Assembly (NCBI GenBank): GCA_045653945.1
Contig: JAZOML010000003.1
Coordinates: 1 to 64,000, forward strand
DNA: 64,000 nt
Source of the DNA: SIG673 sp045653945
GTDB lineage: Bacteria > Bacillota > Clostridia > Oscillospirales > CAG-272
Direction of reading: 5' to 3'
In this document: positions 51,385 through 58,692 of the stretch, piece after piece
Numbering within the stretch: the stretch's first letter is position 1
Layout of the letters: the number at the start of each line of letters is the position of its first letter
The notes under the pieces: generated by a model
What the model was told of the DNA's origin: nothing
Seen by the model: only the letters and a program-made list of their open reading frames with translations
Database searches by the model: none
Made by a program: the position numbers and the translations under genes

Positions 51385-53232
51385 ATGGAAATTCCAACCC
51401 CATATAAAGGAAACGAGCCATTTATCTTCGTCAGCTACGCGCATAAGGACGCGCCCACCGTTTACCCAATCCTTGAAAAGCTACTGGGGGACGGCTACCG
51501 CATCTGGTACGACGAGGGCATTCCGCTTTCAAGCATTTGGGAGGACGTAATCCTTGAAAAGCTCCACACCTGCGAATACTTTATTTTTTTCGTATCGGAA
51601 GCATCCGTCAAATCGGAGTGGTGTCAAAGGGAGCTACAAATCGCTCACGAAAAATCAAAGAAAATAGCCCCTATATACTTGGAGGACGCAGCTCTTACGG
51701 ATATTATGCACAGCATTTTGCATAAGCTCCAAGCCCTTTTGAAATACAAATACGATGACGAAAGTAACTTCTTTACCAACCTCTACGACCAGGAGGACAT
51801 AAAGCAATTCAGACCTCAGGATTTCGATATCGTCGGAGGCGTGCTTACGAAATACAACGGCAGGGAGGAAAACATCGTAATCCCCGAGCTTGTAAAACAA
51901 ATAGGGCAAAAGGCTTTTTACAGTAACAGGCAGATAAAAAGCGTACACGTACCCTTTGGCGTAAAAAAAATAGAGAGCCTTGCCTTTTTTGATTGCAAAA
52001 GCTTAAACGTTATATCCTTTACCGACGGCATAACCGAAATCGGCGCTCAGGCATTTTCGTATTGTGAGAAGCTGGAAAGCCTTGACTTTCCGGACAGTAT
52101 CGAGAGCATAGGCTACGGGGCATTCAGTAATTGCACCTCGCTTTGCTCGGTATCCTTGCCAAGCAAAATAAATGTGATACCGCAATGGGCTTTTGCCGAC
52201 TGCCGCTCTCTTACCAATATAGCTATACCAAGCTCGGTTACACAAATAGACAGCTTCGCCTTCAATAATTGCTACTCACTTGAAAGCGTTGATATTCCCG
52301 TAAGCATAACGGAAATAGGCGGCTCTGCCTTCAAAAGCTGCTCGTCGCTTTCCTTAATCAATTTCGGCGGCACAAAAAAACAGTGGGATGCCATTGAAAA
52401 GTATGAAACGTGGGATGCGGACACCCCAAGCTACACCGTAAAAATCAATAAAAACGGAGCATTTAAAATCTTTGACGGTACGTTAAAGGGATATGACGGA
52501 AACGAAAAAAACGTAACCGTACCGAGCAAGGTCAAAAAAATAGGCAACGGAGCATTTTCGGATAACGAGCATATAGAAGCTATAACCCTGCCGCGCTCCA
52601 TTACCGAAATAGGCGACGGCGCATTTTCGACGTGCAGAGAACTTAAAAGCATATGCTTACCGAACAGGCTCTCAAAAATCGGAGAAAACGCATTTTGCTC
52701 CTGTACAAGCCTTGAAAGCATAACTATTCCCAAAAAAATCAAAAAAATACCGTGGGCGGCCTTCAGAAGCTGTCATAACCTACGGCTTGTCGAACTTCCG
52801 CCAAATCTCACCGAAATAGGAAAATACGCATTTTGCTACTGCGAGAAGCTTGAAAGCATCGTATTACCAAACAAAATAAAGAAAATAGAGATGAGCGCAT
52901 TTGCAAGCTGTGGACTTTCAAGTATAAGCCTGCCAACAGGCTTAACCGAAATAAGCACTATGACCTTTGCGAGCAACCCATTTGAAGCAATTAAAATACC
53001 GAGCGGCGTTACCGAAATAGGTAGCTTTGCGTTTTTGTGCTGCACAAAGCTTTCAAGCATCACACTCCCCCTCTCGCTCAAAAAAATAGGCGACGGCGCA
53101 TTTAAACTTTGCTCTGCCCTTTCGGATATTTACTTTTGCGGCACGAAAGAGCAGTGGGAGGCAATAGAAAAGGAGGAAGGCTGGGACAGTGAAGCAGGCA
53201 GCTACACCGTCCACTTTGAATGCAAGGAGTAA
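51385..53232 (+). CDS. TIR-LRR fusion protein 2
   Basis: 615 residues: TIR 8-140 with catalytic-type Glu 58 (IWEDVILEKL, Trp 52 present) and EWCQRELQIA, then two LRR blocks separated by a GTKKQWDAIEKYETW cap at about 330 and closed by GTKEQWEAIEKEEGW. About 18 LRR_5 repeats in all. No signal peptide. The best candidate in the operon for an NADase controlled by a long LRR. ATG 51385 has GGAG eight bases before; a TTG at 51379 is a weaker start. Confidence 0.9.
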   Translation: MEIPTPYKGNEPFIFVSYAHKDAPTVYPILEKLLGDGYRIWYDEGIPLSSIWEDVILEKLHTCEYFIFFVSEASVKSEWCQRELQIAHEKSKKIAPIYLEDAALTDIMHSILHKLQALLKYKYDDESNFFTNLYDQEDIKQFRPQDFDIVGGVLTKYNGREENIVIPELVKQIGQKAFYSNRQIKSVHVPFGVKKIESLAFFDCKSLNVISFTDGITEIGAQAFSYCEKLESLDFPDSIESIGYGAFSNCTSLCSVSLPSKINVIPQWAFADCRSLTNIAIPSSVTQIDSFAFNNCYSLESVDIPVSITEIGGSAFKSCSSLSLINFGGTKKQWDAIEKYETWDADTPSYTVKINKNGAFKIFDGTLKGYDGNEKNVTVPSKVKKIGNGAFSDNEHIEAITLPRSITEIGDGAFSTCRELKSICLPNRLSKIGENAFCSCTSLESITIPKKIKKIPWAAFRSCHNLRLVELPPNLTEIGKYAFCYCEKLESIVLPNKIKKIEMSAFASCGLSSISLPTGLTEISTMTFASNPFEAIKIPSGVTEIGSFAFLCCTKLSSITLPLSLKKIGDGAFKLCSALSDIYFCGTKEQWEAIEKEEGWDSEAGSYTVHFECKE

Positions 53233-53235
53233 AAA

Positions 53236-53745
53236 ATGGACTTTAAAATCAGCTACGGAGTTCTTAATATGTATACGGGCGAGGGCGGTAATGTTACCGT
53301 CCCCGACGGCGTAACGAAAATAGAGGCAGGAGCGTTTATCGGACACAAGACCTTGACGGGAGTTTACCTGCCCGATAGCGTTACGGAAATTGGCGGAAAA
53401 GCATTTGCGAGCTGCTCCGCGCTTGAGTTTGCCGAGCTTGGACAAGGAATAGAGTTTGTTGGCAAATGGGCATTTGCATACTGCTCATCACTCAAAAAGC
53501 TCTCCCTGCCCGAGGGCGTAAAACGAATCGGCTGGGGCGCGTTTTCAAGCTGCACGTCGCTTAAAAGCCTAACCCTGCCCTCTACACTCACCCAGATAGA
53601 CTGGTGCATAATTGAATTTTGCAAGTCGCTAAAGGAAATCAATTACCGTGGTACTCGCGAGCAGTGGGAAGCCATCGAAAAGGACGAGGACTGGGATACA
53701 GATGCAAGCGAGTACACCATAAACTTTAACTTCAAGGGAAAATAA
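53236..53745 (+). CDS. BspA-type LRR protein, no TIR
   Basis: 169 residues, five LRR_5 repeats and the GTREQWEAIEKDEDW cap. Its start is three bases after the preceding stop, with AAGGAG inside that gene's last codons. Its 3' end (FNFKGK and following AACTTCAAAGGAG) is almost the same as that of the gene at 53765, evidence of cassette duplication. Confidence 0.85.
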   Translation: MDFKISYGVLNMYTGEGGNVTVPDGVTKIEAGAFIGHKTLTGVYLPDSVTEIGGKAFASCSALEFAELGQGIEFVGKWAFAYCSSLKKLSLPEGVKRIGWGAFSSCTSLKSLTLPSTLTQIDWCIIEFCKSLKEINYRGTREQWEAIEKDEDWDTDASEYTINFNFKGK

Positions 53746-53764
53746 CTTCAAAGGAGAATATACG

Positions 53765-55468
53765 ATGACAAAGCCTGTTCCATACGAGGGAAACGAGCCG
53801 TTTATTTTCATAAGCTACTCACACAAGGATAGAGAAGAGGTATTCAAGGTTCTCTTTAACCTGCAAGAAAACGGATATCGTTTTTGGTACGACGAGGGCA
53901 TTGACTCCGGCACTGAGTCGAACGAGGTTATAGCCACCACTATCGAAAAGTGCGACTATTTCATTGCGTTTATTTCCGCGAACTCACTTGTATCCAACAC
54001 CTGCAGGCTCGAGCTTAACTTTGCACACAATTTGGATAAAAATATACTGATTATTTACCTTGATAACGCAACGCTGCCAATCGTTATGAGGATGCGATTC
54101 GGACGACTGCGGGCAATACATAAATATAAATATGAAAACGAGGATGACTTTTACAAAAGGCTTTATAAATCCGATGGTATAAAAATTTTTAAAAACGTAA
54201 CTCAACCCGACTGCAATCCCGATGATTTTGAAATAGTTGACGGCGAGCTTGTTAAATATGAAGGAAATAGTGCAAATATTTTTATCCCGGACAGTGTAAC
54301 GAGCATAGGCGAGTGTGCTTTCCTTGATTGCGACTCACTTACAAGCATAACTATCCCGAGTAGTGTAACTAGTATTGGCTATCGTGCGTTTGAGGATTGC
54401 ACATCGCTTACAAACGTAACTATCCCCGATAGTGTAACGAGCATAGACTCTTATGCGTTTGAGGATTGCACATCACTTACAAGCATAACTATCCCGGTTA
54501 GTGTAACGAGCATAGGCAATTATGCGTTCTCAGGTTGCACCTCACTTACAAGCATAACTATCCCGGGTAGTGTAACGAGCATAGGATTTTCTGCGTTCTC
54601 GCGTTGCTCCTCGCTTACAAGCATAACTATTCCCGATAGTGTAACTAGGATTTGCTATCATGTGTTCAAGGATTGCACATCACTTACAAGCATAAAAGTT
54701 GATGAAAACAACACTGTCTATAAATCCGAAAACGGAGTTTTGTATACCAAAGACGGCAAAGCTTTAATTTATTATCCTGTCGGTAAAACCGACACAAGCT
54801 TTGTTATTCCCGATAATGTAGAGAGCATTGGCTATTCTGCGTTCTTTGGTTGCGACTCACTTACAAGAGTAACTATTCCCGATAGTGTAGAGAGCATAGG
54901 CTCTTTTGCGTTTGAGGATTGCACATCGCTTACAAGCATAAACGTTGATGCAAACAACACTGTCTATAAATCCGAAAACGGCGTTTTGTATACCAAAGAC
55001 GGCAAAGCTTTAATTTATTATCCTGTCGGTAAAACCGACACAAGCTTTATTATTCCCGACAGTGTAGAGAGCATTGGCTATTCTACGTTCAAGGATTGTG
55101 AATCACTTACAAGCATAAACGTTGATGTAAATAACACCGTCTATAAATCCGAAAACGGAGTTTTGTACACCAAAGACGGTAAAACTTTAATCCAATTTCC
55201 CGCCGGTAAAACCGACACAAGCTTTGTTATTCCAAACGGCATAACCGGTATTGAGGATTTTGCCTTCAGTGATAGTGCACTTGAAAGCATAACTATTCCA
55301 AGCAGCGTAAACAGTATTGGCGAAACGGCGTTCGATACTTGCTTTTTCCTTAATACTATTAATTTTTGCGGCACACGTAAACAGTGGAACGCCATTGAAA
55401 AGGGCGAGGAATGGGACTACACCATCTCCGCTAACTACAAAATAAACTTCAACTACAAGGGAAAATAA
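53765..55468 (+). CDS. TIR-LRR fusion protein 3 with near-identical DNA repeats
   Basis: 567 residues: TIR 8-140 (EPFIFISYSHKDREEV), but Trp 52 is Ser and the catalytic Glu position 58 is Thr, so NADase activity is unlikely. LRRs from about 160 include six almost identical 23-residue units (SVTSIGxxAFxxCTSLTSITIP) and three copies of a longer NTVYKSENGVLYTKDGK unit. The DNA of the repeats is nearly identical, unlike older family members. Cap GTRKQWNAIEKGEEW. ATG follows AAAGGAG. Confidence 0.9.
   Translation: MTKPVPYEGNEPFIFISYSHKDREEVFKVLFNLQENGYRFWYDEGIDSGTESNEVIATTIEKCDYFIAFISANSLVSNTCRLELNFAHNLDKNILIIYLDNATLPIVMRMRFGRLRAIHKYKYENEDDFYKRLYKSDGIKIFKNVTQPDCNPDDFEIVDGELVKYEGNSANIFIPDSVTSIGECAFLDCDSLTSITIPSSVTSIGYRAFEDCTSLTNVTIPDSVTSIDSYAFEDCTSLTSITIPVSVTSIGNYAFSGCTSLTSITIPGSVTSIGFSAFSRCSSLTSITIPDSVTRICYHVFKDCTSLTSIKVDENNTVYKSENGVLYTKDGKALIYYPVGKTDTSFVIPDNVESIGYSAFFGCDSLTRVTIPDSVESIGSFAFEDCTSLTSINVDANNTVYKSENGVLYTKDGKALIYYPVGKTDTSFIIPDSVESIGYSTFKDCESLTSINVDVNNTVYKSENGVLYTKDGKTLIQFPAGKTDTSFVIPNGITGIEDFAFSDSALESITIPSSVNSIGETAFDTCFFLNTINFCGTRKQWNAIEKGEEWDYTISANYKINFNYKGK
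54286..54690 (+). repeat. Tandem 69-base LRR-coding repeat array
   Basis: About six 69-base units, each with AGTGTAAC-AGCATAGGC and a CACTTACAAGCATAACTATCCC-like end, encoding 23-residue LRRs. Units differ by only a few bases, so recent duplication or ongoing gene conversion is likely. Confidence 0.88.
54693..55240 (+). repeat. Three long repeats in TIR-LRR fusion 3
   Basis: Copies beginning near 54693, 54939 and 55119 each encode a segment with NTVYKSENGVLYTKDGKA and GKTDTSFVIP. Copies 1 and 2 are almost the same over about 120 bases; copy 3 is a little diverged. Confidence 0.88.
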
Positions 55469-55487
55469 CTTCAAAGGAGAAAAGGCT

Positions 55488-57581
55488 ATGGCAATTTTAC
55501 GTCCGTACAAGGGCGATAAGCCGTTCATTTTCATAAGCTATGCACATAAGGACAAGGGCAGTGTGCATAAAATTATCAAAAATATGCTTGATTGCGGTTA
55601 CCGAGTTTGGTACGACGAGGGCATTGACCCCGGCACCGAGTGGGACGACACCATTGCCGAGCACGTCGAAAACTGTGGCTATTTTATTGCGTTCATTTCA
55701 AAAAATTATCTTGCCTCGGACAACTGTATGGACGAGCTTGACTACGCACGCGACTCAAACAGAAAGCGACTGCTCGTTTATCTTGAAAACGTATCCCTGC
55801 CGGGCGGTATGAAAATGCGACTCAACCGCCTTCAGGCTATACATAAGTACAAATATGAAAGCGAGGACGACTTTTTCGAGAAGCTTTATACGGCTGACCA
55901 AATCGGGAATTTCAAGGAAGAAGTAGATTTGCCGCCTATAAAAGAAAAGCCCACCGCAAAAGTCAAATCAGCGACAAAGAAAACGCCTTCGCCCAAAAAA
56001 GCCGAGCAAAAGGAAATAGTTATCACCTATCCCAAGGTTAACATAGCACCGCCTGTCATAACACCCACAGAGGATTTTGACTGGGAGCTTCTTTTCCCGA
56101 CAAGCAAGGAAAAGACCACTTTCGCTTTCTCGGACTACAAAAAACCACCCACCAGCCTTCTTAAGCAGGACGATTTTATGCCCGACGCACCGCTTGACGA
56201 AATACATAAAATAATAAGTGTCCTGCAAGAGTCCTTTGAAGCATTTAAAATTAAAATAAAGGACGTAAGCTGCACCGTTGCCCCTTCCTTTTTACGCTTC
56301 GAGGTAACCCCCGAGGCGGGTGTTTCGCTCAAGAAAATACTAGATTTACAGTTTGATTTAAGCGCTGCGCTAGGCTTACACGGACTTGCCACAGGAAACG
56401 TTCGCATTGCCATAATACCCGGCAAACGTGCAGTAGGAATAGAGGTTCCGTTAAAATCCGCCGCTAACGTTCCGCTTCGCGGTCTTTTGGAAGACCCAAA
56501 ATTTAAATCGGCAAATAGCCCCGTAACCGTTTGTCTTGGCAGAGATTCCGCGTGCGAGCCGGTATTTGCCGACATAAACGAAATGCCTCATCTTCTTATC
56601 GGCGGTCAAACAAGGTCGGGTAAATCTACTCTTATCAACTGTATGATAACCAGCCTTATTTATAAGTCCTCCCCCGACGACGTTCGCCTGCTGCTTATCG
56701 ACCCGAAAATGGTAGAATACCGTATGTATAATCTTCTGCCGCACCTTATTATGCCTGTTGTTGACAACGCTCAAAGGGCGGTGTCGGCGCTTAAATGGGT
56801 AGTTGACGAAATGGACCGCCGCTATAAGCTGCTTGAAAAGGCTCAGGCAAGAAACCGCAAGGAATACTACGAAATCGGAGATAACAACCCCGATTTTGAG
56901 CCAATGCCCCATTTGGTGGTAATAATAGACGAGCTTGCCGACCTTATGCTTCAAGCAAAGAATCCCATCGAGGAATATATTAACCGCATAGCCACCTTGG
57001 CAAGAGCGTGCGGGATTCACCTCATAATCTGCACTCAAAGACCGACGGTTGACGTTATTACGGGCGTTATCAAAGCGAATATCCCCTCAAAAATCGCTTT
57101 CAAGGTAGCTTCGCACGTCGACTCAAGAACCGTTCTCGGCGTACCCGGAGCTGAAAATCTTATAGGGCACGGCGATATGCTTTATATCGGCCCGACAGGA
57201 AACGAGATGAGAATTCAGGGCGCAAACGTTGACGTAAACGAAATTAAGAGCATCGTTAAATACGTTATAGAAAATAACGGCAGCGCAAAGTTCGATCCCG
57301 ACGTATTTAAAGCCGTACAAAAATCGGAAACCGTTTCCCGCCTTGGCGGAGATGCCGACTTTGAGATGCTTTGCAGCGCAACAGAGCTTTTCCTTGAAAT
57401 GGGTATAGCCAGTTTAAGCCTTATGCAAAGACACCTGCGCATCGGATTCAACAAAGCCGCAAACCTATTTGATAAGCTCGTAGAAATAGGCTTTATATCA
57501 CAAAGAAACGGCTCAAAGCCTGCCACAGTGCTCATAACAAAAGAAAAGTATCTTGAATGGAAAAAAAGATATACGGAATAA
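55488..57581 (+). CDS. TIR-FtsK/SpoIIIE fusion: cytoplasmic DNA translocase with TIR domain
   Basis: 697 residues. TIR 8-140 keeps Trp 52 and Glu 58 (EWDDTIAEHV). A Lys/Pro-rich linker (about 150-210) leads to a full FtsK alpha/beta motor: Walker A GGQTRSGKST (Lys 379), Walker B LVVIIDELADLM (Asp 481), then the C-terminal winged-helix gamma domain (RHLRIGFNKAANLFDKL, about 625-690). No membrane segment replaces the usual anchor. The motor closely matches the housekeeping ftsK at 5708, including MDRRYKLLE and the gamma helix. It ends the operon. Inferred role: DNA-bound or DNA-sensing TIR effector; FtsK-like functions such as DNA pumping may persist. Confidence 0.93.
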   Translation: MAILRPYKGDKPFIFISYAHKDKGSVHKIIKNMLDCGYRVWYDEGIDPGTEWDDTIAEHVENCGYFIAFISKNYLASDNCMDELDYARDSNRKRLLVYLENVSLPGGMKMRLNRLQAIHKYKYESEDDFFEKLYTADQIGNFKEEVDLPPIKEKPTAKVKSATKKTPSPKKAEQKEIVITYPKVNIAPPVITPTEDFDWELLFPTSKEKTTFAFSDYKKPPTSLLKQDDFMPDAPLDEIHKIISVLQESFEAFKIKIKDVSCTVAPSFLRFEVTPEAGVSLKKILDLQFDLSAALGLHGLATGNVRIAIIPGKRAVGIEVPLKSAANVPLRGLLEDPKFKSANSPVTVCLGRDSACEPVFADINEMPHLLIGGQTRSGKSTLINCMITSLIYKSSPDDVRLLLIDPKMVEYRMYNLLPHLIMPVVDNAQRAVSALKWVVDEMDRRYKLLEKAQARNRKEYYEIGDNNPDFEPMPHLVVIIDELADLMLQAKNPIEEYINRIATLARACGIHLIICTQRPTVDVITGVIKANIPSKIAFKVASHVDSRTVLGVPGAENLIGHGDMLYIGPTGNEMRIQGANVDVNEIKSIVKYVIENNGSAKFDPDVFKAVQKSETVSRLGGDADFEMLCSATELFLEMGIASLSLMQRHLRIGFNKAANLFDKLVEIGFISQRNGSKPATVLITKEKYLEWKKRYTE

Positions 57582-57584
57582 GTA

Positions 57585-57616
57585 AAAAAGACGGGCTAAA
57601 AACCCGTCTTTTTTAT
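57585..57616. terminator. Terminator of the TIR-LRR-FtsK operon
   Basis: AAAAAAGACGGG and complement, T run on the plus strand and also T-rich on the minus side; serves the operon and the convergent RNHCP gene. Confidence 0.92.
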
Positions 57617-57933
57617 AGCAAATCCTTGCAAACCGTCAATTTAATAAGCAACCCCGTATCATCGTCCTGCGCTGACTTGTTGCGACGGATAGCTCCACAT
57701 TTCTTACACCTCGACACAATAATATAACCCTTCTTGGGATCAGGTAGGCTCTGAACGGGAACAAGCAACCCACCGCAATCAGAGGCTCTGTCGCCAGGAT
57801 TTACGTCAACGTGAAGCGAGTGAAGACAAAAGGGACAGTGATTGCGAGAGGTGTAACCAAGCGGCGACACATCGCTACCACAATTTGCACATATAAAGCC
57901 ACTATCGTTTTTTTGAAATCGCTTATCTTCCAT
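57613..57933 (-). CDS. RNHCP-domain zinc-binding protein
   Basis: 106 residues with the RNHCP motif (RNHCPFCLHSLHVD), four CxxC-type Cys pairs (FICANCGS, CPFC, CKKCG) and a conserved C-terminal half. Probably a small zinc-ribbon protein; the biological role of the domain is not known to me. Start follows AAAAGGAGAGCTTT. Convergent with the TIR operon. Confidence 0.85.
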   Translation of the reverse strand: MEDKRFQKNDSGFICANCGSDVSPLGYTSRNHCPFCLHSLHVDVNPGDRASDCGGLLVPVQSLPDPKKGYIIVSRCKKCGAIRRNKSAQDDDTGLLIKLTVCKDLL

Positions 57934-58065
57934 AAAGCTCTCCTTTTAATAGGTAAATTAACACTTTGGTAAAAAACCCATAATCTTGTATTTATATTTT
58001 TTTGGTATCCTTACTAGGAATTAGTATTTTGATATACGGAATATACATTTGAAAGGATAAATAAT

Positions 58066-58386
58066 ATGTTTACCAATAAGAAAAGAATTTTTTCTATCCT
58101 TATTTTCGCGCTTGTTCTTGCACTTCTCACTTGCGCTATGATTGGATGCGGCACAGGAGTTGAGCACGACCACGACGGAGACGGCGTTGCCGACCACACC
58201 GATTCAGAGCACAAAACCCTTTGGGATAAATGGGTAGCTTGGTGCGCAACTACTACGGGACAAATCTGGGGCTTCAGCCTCTCGGGCGCCTTCCTTGTTG
58301 CAGCTATCGTTTTCATAGTCCTTTGGATTCCCAAAAAGACCGACAAAAAGGAAAAGAAGGCTGTTGCAAAAAGGAAAGACCAATAA
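58066..58386 (+). CDS. Small lipoprotein with DxDxDG motif and C-terminal membrane helix
   Basis: 106 residues: signal peptide with lipobox AMIGC (Cys about 28), an extracytoplasmic HDHDGDGVADHTDSEH stretch resembling a Ca-binding loop rich in His and Asp, a membrane helix at about 66-88 and a Lys-rich tail. Not a recognised family. ATG follows GAAAGGATAAATAAT; a terminator follows. Confidence 0.75.
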   Translation: MFTNKKRIFSILIFALVLALLTCAMIGCGTGVEHDHDGDGVADHTDSEHKTLWDKWVAWCATTTGQIWGFSLSGAFLVAAIVFIVLWIPKKTDKKEKKAVAKRKDQ

Positions 58387-58401
58387 TTAAATCTTCAACC
58401 C

Positions 58402-58436
58402 AAGCACACTGCATTTTTGCGGTGTGCTTTTTCTTT
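58402..58436 (+). terminator. Terminator of the small lipoprotein gene
   Basis: AAGCACAC and its near complement GGTGTGCTT around an eleven-base loop, with T run. Confidence 0.85.
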
Positions 58437-58440
58437 TTCC

Positions 58441-58490
58441 CCCCGCTTTCTGAAGAAAGCTTGGCAAAGACTTCTCTTACCACGCATCCG
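58441..58490. repeat. Dispersed repeat, head part
   Basis: Hairpin GCTTTCTGAAGAAAGC at about 58445-58460, then GGCAAAGACTTCTCTTACCACG. It leads directly into three tandem copies of the tail part. Confidence 0.8.
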
Positions 58491-58685
58491 TGATATATAG
58501 TTTAAATTTTGCACTGTATCAATTATTTGCCAGCGGGTGCTACCCGCCGCTACCTTGATATGTAGTTTAAATTTTGCACTTTATCAATTATTTGCCAGCG
58601 GGTGCTACCCGCCGCCACCGTGATATGTAGTTTAAATTTTACACCAAATGGATTGTATGCCATCGGGTGCTACCCGCTCGGTGCT
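58491..58685. repeat. Three tandem 65-base repeats
   Basis: Units start exactly at 58491, 58556 and 58621. Each contains TGATATGTAGTTTAAATTTT, a CAATTATTTGCC segment and the stem CGGGTGCTACCCG. Units 1 and 2 differ at about four bases; unit 3 is more diverged. The unit is the tail of the dispersed repeat seen also at 24030 and 31430. Confidence 0.9.
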
Positions 58686-58692
58686 ACCGACC

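Noticed and set aside
54286..54690. Tandem repeats as a non-coding satellite or CRISPR
   Set aside because: They are in frame in a long ORF and encode regular 23-residue LRRs.
58491..58685. Short direct repeats as a CRISPR array
   Set aside because: Units abut with no spacers, period is 65 bases throughout and no cas gene is present.
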